Assembly: GCA_943371245.1 (NCBI GenBank)
Contig: CALRTY020000005.1
Span: 124,001-188,000 of the forward strand
DNA length: 64,000 bases
DNA from: UBA5018 sp947463165
GTDB taxonomy: Bacteria; Cyanobacteriota; Cyanobacteriia; PCC-6307; Cyanobiaceae
Reading direction: 5' to 3'
The notes beneath the pieces are model-generated. The model was not told the origin of the DNA. It saw only the letters and a list, made by a program, of their open reading frames with translations, and made no database searches. Shown here in pieces: positions 37,177 to 47,953 of the stretch. How positions within the stretch are numbered: the first letter of the stretch is position 1; each line of letters starts with the position of its first letter. Both the position numbers and the translations under genes were made by a program.

Positions 37177-39531
37177 TCACGCCGCCAGGCCTAGGGCCAT
37201 AGCTGCTTCGTGAAGCAGGGCCCGCACATAGGGGTGATCCATGGCGTCATCGGCTTCCCCTGTGGTCTGCTGGTTAACCAAGGCTTGCTCGCTGGCTATT
37301 GAAGAATCGCTGGAGAGATTGCTGGATGCAGCATTGGCTAATGCAGTGTTGCTGGATGTAGTATTGCTGGATGTAGTATTGGAGGATGCAGTATTGGCAG
37401 ATGCGGCATTGGGGGGCGAAGTGTTGGTAGGCGCAGCATTGGAGGATGGAGCATTGGTAGATGTAGTATTGGAGGGCGAAATGTTGGCAGATGGAGTATT
37501 GGTGGATGCGCCATTGGTCAATGTGGCATTGGTAGATGCAGTATTGTTGGCGGTTGATTTGATGGTATTTAAAGTAGAGTTGTTAGGAGATATGCCGGCG
37601 CCTGATTTAGGGGCGGGACGGCGAATCTCGGCTCCGTCAGAGTTTCGAATCACTAACATCTCGCCCTGGCGATGGCACCAATAGCGGCGATTGCGTCTTT
37701 GCAGCACCACCACTCCATTGCCATCGGCGCCTAGGGCGGAGCCGCGTAGGGCCTGGAGTTCCAGTTGCAGGCGCTGTTTGCCCTGCCAGTTATCGAGGCG
37801 TAACCGGTAGGCCACATCCACCACCGCCGGCAGCTTGGCATCGCCAGCCCAGCGCCAGGCGATCGCCCGCAGCTCGGTATCCCCCTGGCGCAGCTGAACT
37901 TGGAGGTGGCCGCCCCTAAGTAGTTTCTGACTGCTCACCAAGCAGCCACTACTCCAGAACAGCGGCTGGGGATTGCCGATCCCAAAGGGTTCAAGCCGCT
38001 GCAGGGCCTGCCAAAATTGATAGTCGATGCGCTGCAGCGGCAACAGCACCTCTGGCTCCACCGCCGGGCTGCCCGCCTGCTGCTCAATCCAGTGCTCGGC
38101 CAATTGGTTGAGCTGCCCATGCAGGGCACTGACCCGTTCGGCTTTCACGGTGAAGCCCCCCGCCGCCGGATGGCCGCCGTAGCGCTCCAGCAGCTCTGAA
38201 CAGGCAGTTAGGGCTGCATCCACGGCAAAACCCCGCGGTGCCCGCACGGAGGCCCGCAGCAGGCCATTGCCCTCGCCCGCCAGCAGGGCCACCGGCAGCC
38301 CGAAGCGCTCCATCAGCCTGGCTGCCACGATGCCGATTACGCCATGGTGCCAATGGCCCTGGGCCAGCAGCAGGAATGGGGAGCTGTGGTTGCCATCGGC
38401 CTCGATCAGGGCCAGGGCTTCCGCTTCAATCGCCTGGCACAGTTCGCGGCGTTGGCGGTTGAGGGCCTCGCAGTCCTGGGCTCTTTCCAGAGCCAATTCC
38501 TCATCTTCTGTGGTGAGCAATTCCACCACCAGGCTGGGATCGCCAAGCCGACCCACGGCATTGATGCGGGGGGCAATTTGAAAGCCCACGGCCTGGGCAT
38601 CGAGGCCGCTCTCCCCCAGGCCGGCCAGTTGGCGCAGGGCTTGCAGGCCCGGCAGGGAACTATGGGCCAGCTGGGGTAGACCGTCTAGCAGCCAGCGACG
38701 GTTGACGCCGATCAGGGGCGCCATGTCGGCGATCGTGCCGATGCAAAACAAATTCAGAGCCACCTGCAGGCAGTCCTGGCGCTTGAGCTGGCGGCAGAGG
38801 TCGGCGGCGAGCACATAGGCCAGACCCACTCCCGCCAAGCCGCGAAAGGGCGAGTTGGCTGGGGTGACGGCCGGATGCAGCAGTGCCAGGAAGGGCGGCA
38901 GCTCAGCCGGCAGAGTGTGGTGGTCGGTGAGGATCACCTCCACCGCCAGCTTCTGGGCCAGCTGCAGCGCTTCCGCGGCGGCGATGCCGTTATCGACGGT
39001 CACCAGCAGGCGAACGCCCTGGTCCGCCAATCTTTGAACCATGGAGCAGTTCAGTCCATAGCCATCGTCCTGACGGCTGGGGATCGCCGCCAGGGGGCGC
39101 GCCCCCAGCCGTTGCAACACACCCACCAGCAGGGCAGTGCTGGTCATCCCATCGGCGTCGTAGTCGCCGCAGATAGCTACCGCTTCCCCGGCTTTGCAGC
39201 AGCTGATCAACCGCTTCACCGCCACGGCGAGGTCGGCAAAGTGGCGCCTGGCAGAGGGGGCCGCCGGCGGATCCAGCAGGGCTTCAATCGCAGCGGCCGT
39301 GCCGTGACCGCGCCTGTGCAGCAGCACCGCCAGCTCCAGGGGCAACAGCTGGGCCAGCTCTGGCCCGAGGGAGCTGAGCAATGCCTGCGGATCTGGCAGG
39401 GGCGCGGGTAGCTGCCAGCGTTGCTCGGATGTGGAATTGAGCAGCGCATACCCTGGCCGTTGGGGGCATTCTGCTGGCTTGCCCGGCTTATCGGTTTTGC
39501 CGGTGGTGCTGCACCTAGGGTTTTCAGTCAC
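37177..39531 (-). CDS. recJ: Single-stranded-DNA exonuclease RecJ with Asn-pentad tail
   Basis: RecJ digests single-stranded DNA 5'-3' in recombination and repair. The 784-residue protein carries the DHH phosphoesterase motifs: AICGDYDADGMTSTALLVGV, VTVDNGI and ILTDHHTLP. The DHHA1 region RASVRAPRGFAVDAALTACS with RYGGHPAAGGFTV and the OB-like domain follow. Residues of about 650-740 are an unusual low-complexity segment with Asn at every fifth position (NTPSA NISPS NTTST NAPSS type), before a short normal-looking C-terminus (HPYVRALLHEAAMALGLAA). The segment is encoded by 15-bp tandem repeats and is not part of the normal family architecture. Confidence 0.93.
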   Translation of the reverse strand: MTENPRCSTTGKTDKPGKPAECPQRPGYALLNSTSEQRWQLPAPLPDPQALLSSLGPELAQLLPLELAVLLHRRGHGTAAAIEALLDPPAAPSARRHFADLAVAVKRLISCCKAGEAVAICGDYDADGMTSTALLVGVLQRLGARPLAAIPSRQDDGYGLNCSMVQRLADQGVRLLVTVDNGIAAAEALQLAQKLAVEVILTDHHTLPAELPPFLALLHPAVTPANSPFRGLAGVGLAYVLAADLCRQLKRQDCLQVALNLFCIGTIADMAPLIGVNRRWLLDGLPQLAHSSLPGLQALRQLAGLGESGLDAQAVGFQIAPRINAVGRLGDPSLVVELLTTEDEELALERAQDCEALNRQRRELCQAIEAEALALIEADGNHSSPFLLLAQGHWHHGVIGIVAARLMERFGLPVALLAGEGNGLLRASVRAPRGFAVDAALTACSELLERYGGHPAAGGFTVKAERVSALHGQLNQLAEHWIEQQAGSPAVEPEVLLPLQRIDYQFWQALQRLEPFGIGNPQPLFWSSGCLVSSQKLLRGGHLQVQLRQGDTELRAIAWRWAGDAKLPAVVDVAYRLRLDNWQGKQRLQLELQALRGSALGADGNGVVVLQRRNRRYWCHRQGEMLVIRNSDGAEIRRPAPKSGAGISPNNSTLNTIKSTANNTASTNATLTNGASTNTPSANISPSNTTSTNAPSSNAAPTNTSPPNAASANTASSNTTSSNTTSSNTALANAASSNLSSDSSIASEQALVNQQTTGEADDAMDHPYVRALLHEAAMALGLAA
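37310..37584 (-). repeat. 15-bp minisatellite inside recJ
   Basis: At least 13 diverged tandem units of the type GGATGTAGTATTGGA (plus-strand reading), in frame with recJ, giving about 15 pentads with Asn in a fixed position. The unit closely matches GGATGTACTATTGAT in the non-coding array at 46.1 kb. Confidence 0.85.
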
Positions 39532-39551
39532 GGTGAGCGGATCAGGAGCCG

Positions 39552-40319
39552 ATGGTCTCTGCAGTTAGTTCCCCGCTGCGGGCCCTCCTCTGGGATGTGG
39601 ATGGAACCCTGGCCGAGACCGAACGGGATGGGCACCGCATCGCCTTCAATGCCGCCTTTCGCGAGGCGTCGATAGCTCTGAATTGGGATGCCGAGGAGTA
39701 CGGCAGCCGGCTAGCCATCACCGGGGGAAAGGAGCGCATCGCTGCTGCTCTGCAGCAATTGAGGGGCACCGCCCCGGATCGAGAGGAGCTGGAGCGCCTT
39801 CAGGCCGCCAAGCAACTCCATTACAGCGCCCTTGTGGAGGCGGGCGCCATTCAACTCAAGCCTGGAGTTGCCACCATGATCGCGGCGGCCAACGCGGCTG
39901 GGCTGCGCCAGGCGTTGGTTACCACCAGTGGCCGATCGGCCGTGACCGCCCTGGTGCGCCGTTGCCTCGGCTCCCTGGCGGAAGCCCTGGAACTATGGGT
40001 TTGCGGCGAGGATGTCGCCCGCAAGAAGCCCGATCCCCAGGCCTATCTACTGGCGATGGAGCGGCTGGAATTACCGCCCGCCGCCGCCTTGGCCATCGAG
40101 GACACGGGCAATGGGCTGCAGGCTGCCACGGCGGCTGGCCTGGGCTGTGTGATTAGCCTCAGCCACTACGGCAGCCGCGAGTCGATGCAACGGTATGACT
40201 CGGCGCTGGCGGTGGTGCAGGGTTTTGGGCCCGGCGCTGAGGTGATCCGCGGACCTGCCTGCGCAGCGGCTGGAGTGGGGTTGGCCTATCTCCAGCAACT
40301 CGTCGCCGGGCGCGGTTGA
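39552..40319 (+). CDS. HAD-superfamily hydrolase, CbbY-like
   Basis: A 255-residue phosphatase of the CbbY/beta-phosphoglucomutase-like HAD group. Motif I is LLWDVDGTLAETERDGHR (D15 nucleophile, D17 acid/base), motif II VTTSGRS, motif III Lys in RKKPDP, and motif IV AIEDTGNGLQAA. In CbbY proteins the substrate can be xylulose-1,5-bisphosphate, an inhibitor of Rubisco. That would fit a photosynthetic host, but here it is inference. It diverges from recJ with 20 bp between starts. Confidence 0.85.
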   Translation: MVSAVSSPLRALLWDVDGTLAETERDGHRIAFNAAFREASIALNWDAEEYGSRLAITGGKERIAAALQQLRGTAPDREELERLQAAKQLHYSALVEAGAIQLKPGVATMIAAANAAGLRQALVTTSGRSAVTALVRRCLGSLAEALELWVCGEDVARKKPDPQAYLLAMERLELPPAAALAIEDTGNGLQAATAAGLGCVISLSHYGSRESMQRYDSALAVVQGFGPGAEVIRGPACAAAGVGLAYLQQLVAGRG

Positions 40320-40326
40320 GGCGGCC

Positions 40327-40674
40327 ATGGTTCGATTAGTTCGCCAGAGCACCCGCTTCGAGCGTTTCGCCAAGGCTTTGGCCGCGGCGCTATTCGGCCA
40401 GTTGCGGGGCAGTTGGCGTCGCCGCAGCGCCCTGATCTTGGCATTGTTGCTGGGGTTTTATGCCGGCAACAACGTCACCGCCTATCTGCTTTGGCGCATG
40501 CCCGGCGGCCGGCCGGCGATGGTGCTGGCCACGGTGCTGATCTTGGAGCTGATCGTGCGACTGCGGGGGCGCTGGGTGCGGGAGACTCCACCACTGGCGT
40601 GGATGTTGCTAGACAACCTGCGCATTGGCCTGGTCTATGCGGTGGTGCTCGATGCTTTCAAGCTCGGCACATAA
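40327..40674 (+). CDS. DUF565 (Ycf20-like) membrane protein
   Basis: A 115-residue protein of the Ycf20/DUF565 family found in cyanobacteria and plastids. After a basic N-terminus, membrane segments ALILALLLGFYAGNNVTAYL and RPAMVLATVLILELIVRL are visible, and the end is LLDNLRIGLVYAVVLDAFKL. The LLLGFYAGN stretch matches the family core. A relative in algae is linked to non-photochemical quenching; the role here is unknown. It starts 7 bases after the HAD gene stop, so the two are probably co-transcribed. Confidence 0.78.
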   Translation: MVRLVRQSTRFERFAKALAAALFGQLRGSWRRRSALILALLLGFYAGNNVTAYLLWRMPGGRPAMVLATVLILELIVRLRGRWVRETPPLAWMLLDNLRIGLVYAVVLDAFKLGT

Positions 40675-40885
40675 CCCTGCAGGCCCAGCCTCAAGCATGC
40701 CTGCTGCTCGATTGCTGCACCGCTAATTGCCCATTGCCATGGGGAATCGCCATAAGAAATTTCCATCGGCAAATTGCTAGTGCTGCCCTGCCACGGGGCT
40801 TTACAACCTTTCCGGCTGGCTTTCAACCTTGCCAGCGGGCATTTGGCGATGTCTAGCTGCCATCGGCCGAGAGTGATCAAAATCT

Positions 40886-40920
40886 TGGGCCTGGTGATCA
40901 CCAGGCCCAGAACCTTGATG
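40886..40920 (-). terminator. Terminator-like perfect palindrome after rpmF
   Basis: A perfect 24-bp palindrome TGGGCCTGGTGATCACCAGGCCCA at 40886-40909. On the minus strand it forms a GC-rich hairpin followed by AAGATTTTGATC. It lies about 35 bases beyond the rpmF stop (40944), so it is the likely rpmF terminator. An operator is a weaker alternative, given the perfect symmetry. Confidence 0.6.
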
Positions 40921-40943
40921 CCGCTGGGGTGAGCTGTTGCCGA

Positions 40944-41123
40944 TCAGTCCTCTGAGTCTTCTGATTCCTCAGCCACCGGGTAGATGAAGCCTTGGGCGCG
41001 ACCGCTGAGCACGGACTTGCCCAGGGAGAGGGCCTTTTGAGCGGCCTGGGCGGCTTTCGCCTTCCAGGTGGCATGGCGCTGGTTGCGCTTGCCCTTTGAG
41101 GTTTTCTTCTTGGGAACAGCCAT
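40944..41123 (-). CDS. rpmF: 50S ribosomal protein L32
   Basis: A 59-residue ribosomal protein. The translation starts MAVPKKKTSKGKRNQRHATW, the diagnostic L32 N-terminus, and continues KAKAAQAAQKALSLGKSVLS before an acidic end EESEDSED. Plastid and cyanobacterial L32 lack the zinc-binding cysteines, as here. It diverges from ftsH, with 87 bp between the two starts. Confidence 0.96.
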   Translation of the reverse strand: MAVPKKKTSKGKRNQRHATWKAKAAQAAQKALSLGKSVLSGRAQGFIYPVAEESEDSED

Positions 41124-41210
41124 CCCAGGTTTCCTACAGCCAAACGAAGATCATCCGCTGACGACTCGCCCTTCGTCAAATCGCTAAGCTCCCTGGAAAG
41201 CCGGATTCGA

Positions 41211-43172
<1,962 letters not shown>

Positions 43173-43429
43173 GTTAGCTCGTTGATTATCTCAAGCACTG
43201 AAGACTCATATCGAGCCTCGTAGGCATCTGCCAGGCAACTACAAAATCTTTGTTTATTATTAATCCCAGCCGGCTTGCCCGCCAAGCAACCATTGAGAAA
43301 TCCAAGGCGAAATGATGACTGGCTGCCTGTGCGCTCCACCGCTTGGCGGGGCTGGGCGCTGGCCATAGGTGATGTATATATGACCGCAAATAGCAGCACA
43401 GCCAGCCCAGGATGAGGAGATAGCCCCAT

Positions 43430-44409
43430 GGAAGTTGAGTTTACATATTGATGCACATATTACTGGTGCAAGCGGTGCAAGGGCTGCTAAAATTCCAAAA
43501 ACTGGAGGACAGCATCACAAAACAACAAAATTTGCCGACGCTTTGCGAAGTTACAATCAACTGCAAGTACGCTTTTAAAATATCTCACATCACGGCTATT
43601 TCATTCGCCTAGGGTCCATGGAAAAGCCTGAACATTTAAAAGATATTAAGCCGAAATTTGCCCTAATGAGTATTCCTCCATTAAGTAGCCCTCCAACAAG
43701 TAACCCTCTAATGAGCAATCTTGCAATGGTTAGCCCTCCAATAAGCAGCAATCCAGTAGGCAGAAATCCAGCAGGCGGCTCTCCAATAGGCAGCAATCCA
43801 GTAGGCGATCATCTAATAAGTAGTCCCCTGGCGGATAGCTATCTAGCAGGTATTTTTTTAATTGGCAGCTTTTTGGGAGACAATTATTTGGCGGTCAAAT
43901 CTCTAATTTGAGCCCTCAGGTGAGTGCATTAATAATTATAAATTTCACGGCCCTCATGATTCTAGAAGTGTTATACTGCTTTGGTTGCTGGCTACCTAGC
44001 AAAGCCTGGCTAAATAACCTATTTCAAATCCTAGTCAGCAGCCCTTGTAATCTCAATCTCCATGATTTCATGATATACAAGGATCACAATGCTTCGGTTA
44101 CCCATGGCATGTAGGGACGTGGCGGACAATTTTTAGTTGCACTTAAAGGTATCTTAAAAATCCATCAAATCCATCAATCCATCAAATCTCCCAAATCCCT
44201 CAAATCTCAAAACCTCCTGGAACTCTTCGCACCAAGATCATTGCAGTGGCTAGACTTAAGTTAACTTGCGCGGGCTGCATGGTTAACATTTCGAGATCTC
44301 CCTAGGGCAATTCGGAACTTTCTTTAACTGTCCAGCGAAGGCTTTTTCCCTTCTTGCCTTGGCTTTCTGGAGATAAAATGTAACTTTTTTGCTGAATTTC
44401 TTTTTTATC
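43430..44409. other. Low-GC repeat-rich spacer
   Basis: Clearly AT-richer than its surroundings. It contains the 15-bp periodic array at about 43.66-43.90 kb and a TCCATCAAATC-type array at 44160-44215 (repeated ATCAAATCC / CCCAAATCC). No convincing gene is seen. A 97-codon plus-strand frame at 43618-43911 consists almost entirely of the periodic repeat. The promoter of the YadA-like gene should lie near its end. Confidence 0.6.
43655..43905 (+). repeat. 15-bp periodic array
   Basis: Diverged tandem 15-bp units such as TCCAATAAGCAGCAA, TCCAGTAGGCAGAAA and TCCAATAGGCAGCAA. In the plus frame they give five-residue repeats (PISSN PVGRN PAGGS PIGSN); in the minus frame, pentads like LLIGG LTIAR LLIRG. 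The minus reading vaguely resembles a pentapeptide-repeat protein. Whether either strand is translated is unclear. Confidence 0.7.
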
Positions 44410-45810
44410 ATGAACATCTCCCACCTCAACCGCATGCCGTCGATCTATCGCCGAAATCAATCACCCATTTATTCCTGTCACAAGCAGATAGATTTTTCGG
44501 CAAGGTCCTTAAACTCTTTTCTCAGCATTCAGGGGTTTCTGGTTCTGTTTTGCTATGTATTTCTGCTGCCCGCATCTGCCCAAATAGTTACCACTAAGAC
44601 TGGTATTAGTGTAAATGCTGCTACTGAAGCCACTGGAGGTAGCCCAGGATCTATTGCTATTGGTTCTGCAGCTAGCTCATCCGGAGCTAATGCTATATCA
44701 ATCGGCTCGGGTCTTGCTGGATTTTCTACGACGGCTTCTGGTGACAGGTCTGTGGCTATAGGCGTAGGAGCAAAAGCAGAATCTCTATACGCAACAGCAT
44801 TGGGATATAATACAAATGCCAGCGAGAATAGGACGGTTGCTATCGGTGCAAATGCCTCAGCTCAAGCTGAGTCTGCGATTGCTGTTGGACAAAATTCGCT
44901 TGCTTCACAGCTCCGGGCAACTGCCCTAGGTGCTGCTGCATTGGCAACCGCAACCAGGTCAACAGCCATCGGCAACAATGCCCAGGCTGATCAGGATAAT
45001 GCATCTGCCTTCGGATTTGCGGCCCATGGTTATGGTTTTAATGCAACGGCTATTGGTGCAAACTCTGAGGCAAGCGGAGAATTCTCTACCACTCTCGGTG
45101 CCCAAAGTGTCGCGATTGCCCCCTTTAGTACGGCAATAGGTGCCCAAGCAATCGCCACTCAGCCCAATCAAATTGTGATTGGTACTAATAGATCTAGATT
45201 GACTATTCCTTCCTTGGGTCAGTCTGGTTCTTTCCTGGGAACTGCCAACCAAAATGGTACCACTCGTTTGCTGAGTACCGATGGAGATGGAAATCTTGGT
45301 ACGACCAATATTTCAGGTAGTCAGATTGAAAAAATTCCATCTCTTGAGTCTTCTATGTACAATATTGGTTCAGCAATGAATGCGGGAACTTCAATCGCTT
45401 TGGCATTATCTGCTGTGCCCACTGTCTCGGAGGATCCAAGGGAACCCATCCGCTGCGGTATTGGCACTGGTGGCTACGGTGGAACTTATGCACTTGGTCT
45501 GGGATGTGCCGCTAAACTTTCCAATCGTTTGCAAGTGAATGGTGGATTAAGCTATGCCCCTTCAATTAATTACGGATATGGAACTACTCCTAGCATTGGT
45601 GGCCGCATTGGTTTTTCATTCCCTCTCGGCATCCATTCTCCATCGTCTCGCAGCAGCACAACATCTTCAGCTAGCAAAATAAGCGTCAGCTCAGATGGTG
45701 ACACTAGAGCTGTTATCGAGCAGCTGCGCAATGATCTTGATCAGCAAAAACAAATTACCGTAAAACTACAGCAGCAATTGCAAGCCCTGATGGCAAAGAT
45801 AAAATCATAG
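44410..45810 (+). CDS. YadA-like trimeric autotransporter adhesin with C-terminal coiled coil
   Basis: A 466-residue predicted surface protein. A long basic N-region leads into a signal peptide (FLVLFCYVFLLPASA, cleavage near residue 57). Residues of about 70-270 are YadA-type head repeats of about 14 residues (SVAIGVGAKAES, TAIGNNAQADQD, TAIGANSEASGE). A region near 315-395 looks like the YadA membrane anchor: AMNAGTSIALALSAVPTV, then glycine-rich beta strands ending GRIGFSFPLG. Unlike the normal family, 70 further residues follow the anchor, including a predicted coiled coil (IEQLRNDLDQQKQITVKLQQ). The ATG at 44410 is preferred over a TTG at 44389. Codon use and base composition are AT-richer than the neighbours, hinting at transfer. 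Confidence 0.78.
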   Translation: MNISHLNRMPSIYRRNQSPIYSCHKQIDFSARSLNSFLSIQGFLVLFCYVFLLPASAQIVTTKTGISVNAATEATGGSPGSIAIGSAASSSGANAISIGSGLAGFSTTASGDRSVAIGVGAKAESLYATALGYNTNASENRTVAIGANASAQAESAIAVGQNSLASQLRATALGAAALATATRSTAIGNNAQADQDNASAFGFAAHGYGFNATAIGANSEASGEFSTTLGAQSVAIAPFSTAIGAQAIATQPNQIVIGTNRSRLTIPSLGQSGSFLGTANQNGTTRLLSTDGDGNLGTTNISGSQIEKIPSLESSMYNIGSAMNAGTSIALALSAVPTVSEDPREPIRCGIGTGGYGGTYALGLGCAAKLSNRLQVNGGLSYAPSINYGYGTTPSIGGRIGFSFPLGIHSPSSRSSTTSSASKISVSSDGDTRAVIEQLRNDLDQQKQITVKLQQQLQALMAKIKS

Positions 45811-45905
45811 CATAGCATACGTGCTAAATGCTTGATCGACAATATTCGATGGTAAAAGTAAGTATACTTCGTCCGCAAGATGTGAAAAATGCTAGTAATA
45901 CATGG

Positions 45906-46011
45906 GCGCCTCGAAAAATTCCCATTCGGCTTCTGCGAGTCAGAGGCATGCAAGTCATAGCAACGCTTCTTGCATTATGAGATCAGCGAGATTTGGCATT
46001 TTTAGAGGTAC
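45906..46011 (+). repeat. Dispersed ~105-bp element, copy B
   Basis: Starts GCCTCGAAAAATTCCCATTC, ends GGCATTTTTAGAGGTACCC. The interior matches copy A closely (GGCTTCTGCGAGTCAGAGGC; TATGAGATCAGCGAG). Copy B sits just after the autotransporter gene. Confidence 0.8.
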
Positions 46012-46062
46012 CCATATTAACTCATGGCCACAATAGTAGCCAGTATATTAAATGATAATGAT

Positions 46063-46615
46063 AAGATGTTCTATTGATCGGATATTTCATTGGGTGAATA
46101 TATTGCCTTGGAAAGCCATTGATCGGATGTACTATTGATTGGATATATTGTTATGGCGGGCTATTGATCGGATGCGTCATTTTTGGATATGTCGTTGATA
46201 GGGCATACAGTTTTGGGGAGTGCTAGTGAGTTGACATTTCGTTTTGGGTGAATTATTGATTGAATATGTCGATAATTGGATGTGTTGCTACTTGGACATG
46301 CTGTTATCAATGTAGTTGTCAGTTGCATTAGTCCTGCGACTTGATGTTTCTTTGGCGTGTTGCTGCCTAATCTTTATGTGCTTAGGATGTGATGTGGTTG
46401 GGATAAGCCGTTGGCAATGCAGTTGTTAGTCATATTGGTGCCGAAGCTTGCTGCTGCTTGGACGTGTTGTTGCCTAAGTTATATGCACTTAGGATATGCT
46501 CTATTCAGGTATATCATGTTTGAGATATTCTGCGGTTGGCTTATGCTCTGCTTTTGACATGCTCTGGTTGGATTTTGCCGTTCGGGATGTGCTGTTGGCA
46601 AGGCGATTTACTGGG
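46063..46615. repeat. Degenerate 15-bp minisatellite, non-coding
   Basis: Repeats around GGATGTACTATTGAT / GGATATATTGTTATG / GGATATGTCGTTGAT with roughly 15-bp spacing, becoming more diverged downstream. A larger 107-bp duplication is laid over it: ATGTAGTTGTCAG at 46310 versus ATGCAGTTGTTAG at 46417, and GTGTTGCTGCCTAA at 46357 versus GTGTTGTTGCCTAA at 46464. Stop codons occur in the frames I read. Confidence 0.75.
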
Positions 46616-46918
46616 TAGATTGATGCTAACGCGAGTTGTCGATAAATTAGGCTGTTGATTGCTTATGCTGTAGAGCGCTTCAAAAAATGCCAAGGTTTGT
46701 CGATCTCACGCTATGGGAAGTGTTGAGGGGAATTGCCTACCCCCTATAGAGACATTGAAAAATTCCAGCCGAGACCAATGGTGCCCTGATGCTGCAAGAT
46801 TCTCATGCGGATTGATCGCAAAATAGAAGTTTTCCCAGGGCCTTACTTACTTACAAGTAGCAAATAGGCACTATTATAGTGCCCTAAATTGGCTGATTAA
46901 ATTACTTGGACGGATTAA

Positions 46919-47953
46919 TTAGCTGAAGCGAATATCCAGGCTGCGTAAATAGGTGTGCAGGCCGGCGTCTTGAATAGGTAAAAGATGGGCTGGTTTGTCC
47001 GTTGGGTTTACGTGGGCATGCCATTGGCCCGGTGGAGTAACAAAGACGCAACCACTCTGCCACTCTATCTTGGTGGGATTGATTATATTGCCATCGGCAT
47101 CAAGTTCAGAACCGACAAGCGTATAGCATCCGGGCTCACATTCGATAATTAAATCTAGGGCTACAGATTGGTGCCTATGGGGTGGCTGGGTTGCCCCGGC
47201 GGGAACCTGGCCATACATGGCCCACAGCACGTGGGTGACCGTACGGCTGGCGGGCAGGTCGCGGTTGCCTAGCAGCAAGCTGAGTCGGTTGCTACGCACA
47301 CTGCTGGGATCGGCCGCCAAGGATTGCAGCTCAGCTTGAAGCCAGCTAGCTGGATAATGGGTGGCTTGGAAGCGGGGCCGAGTTGGCTCAACCCCGAGAT
47401 AGTGCAGCAGCGGTGCATCATGCACCCAGTACAAAACGCTGTCGCTATGGGCCCGCAGGCGCGGGGTGGACCCAGTGGGCAGCACGAACAAGTCGCCCGC
47501 TCGCCAATCGATAGTTAGCCCAATACCACCGATGGCTGCTTGGTCTGCCCCAGTCGTAGGCCGCTCACAGATGCCAGCACCGCTAAGCACAAAAAATAAG
47601 CTGCTGGTGGCAGATGCGGCAGCTTCAATTTCCTGGCCGGCCTCAATGCGCAGGAAATGGGCAGCCAAAGCTGGACTGGTGGCCGGTATGTCGGTAGCCA
47701 AGGAGGCACTCAGATCCAGCGGAATCACCCCAGTGGGGCCGCTCGCATGCAGTTGTGCTCCCCAAAACTGCAACGGAATTGCTTCGGTGAGTCCCTTGCG
47801 GATCGGATTGGCTGCCTGACGGTAGTCAAACAGGATTGCCTTGCTTGATATACCAGGGCTGTCGATCCCAGGGCTGTCGCTCCCTGGGTGATCGGTCCTA
47901 GGGGTGCCACTCATTGGCTGGAGGGGAATGGGAGACTGGGTTTGAGCGATCAT
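46919..47953 (-). CDS. Bicupin protein (gentisate-dioxygenase-like fold)
   Basis: A 344-residue protein with two cupin domains. The first (about 90-160: HFLRIEAGQEIEAAASATSS, LFFVLSGAGIC, AGDLFVLPTGSTPRL) has few metal-type histidines. The second (about 230-330) has the metal motif PAGATQPPHRHQSVALDLII, E in the following strand, and FVTPPGQWHAHVNPTD. This arrangement recalls gentisate 1,2-dioxygenase-like bicupins. The substrate is unknown and no aromatic degradation genes are nearby. The first 35 residues are a Ser/Pro/Gly/Asp repeat (GSDSPGIDSPGISS) from a small DNA repeat, so an internal start is possible. Confidence 0.78.
   Translation of the reverse strand: MIAQTQSPIPLQPMSGTPRTDHPGSDSPGIDSPGISSKAILFDYRQAANPIRKGLTEAIPLQFWGAQLHASGPTGVIPLDLSASLATDIPATSPALAAHFLRIEAGQEIEAAASATSSLFFVLSGAGICERPTTGADQAAIGGIGLTIDWRAGDLFVLPTGSTPRLRAHSDSVLYWVHDAPLLHYLGVEPTRPRFQATHYPASWLQAELQSLAADPSSVRSNRLSLLLGNRDLPASRTVTHVLWAMYGQVPAGATQPPHRHQSVALDLIIECEPGCYTLVGSELDADGNIINPTKIEWQSGCVFVTPPGQWHAHVNPTDKPAHLLPIQDAGLHTYLRSLDIRFS

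Larger units (their letters stand above)
45811..46918. other. Non-coding repeat island
   Basis: 1.1 kb without a gene. It contains dispersed-element copy B (45906-46011), a long degenerate 15-bp array (about 46063-46615) with a 107-bp internal duplication, and a possible partial inverted piece of the dispersed element near 46678-46720 (CAAAAAATGCCAAGG, then GATCTCA). Confidence 0.65.

Noticed and set aside
43618..43911. 97-codon frame with five-residue periodicity as a real gene
   Set aside because: The periodicity follows from the 15-bp repeat on both strands; no clear RBS or conserved pentapeptide-repeat consensus. Listed as a repeat instead.
46063..46615. CRISPR array in the 15-bp periodic region
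   Set aside because: Units are contiguous and diverged, with no constant repeats separated by unique spacers and no cas genes nearby.
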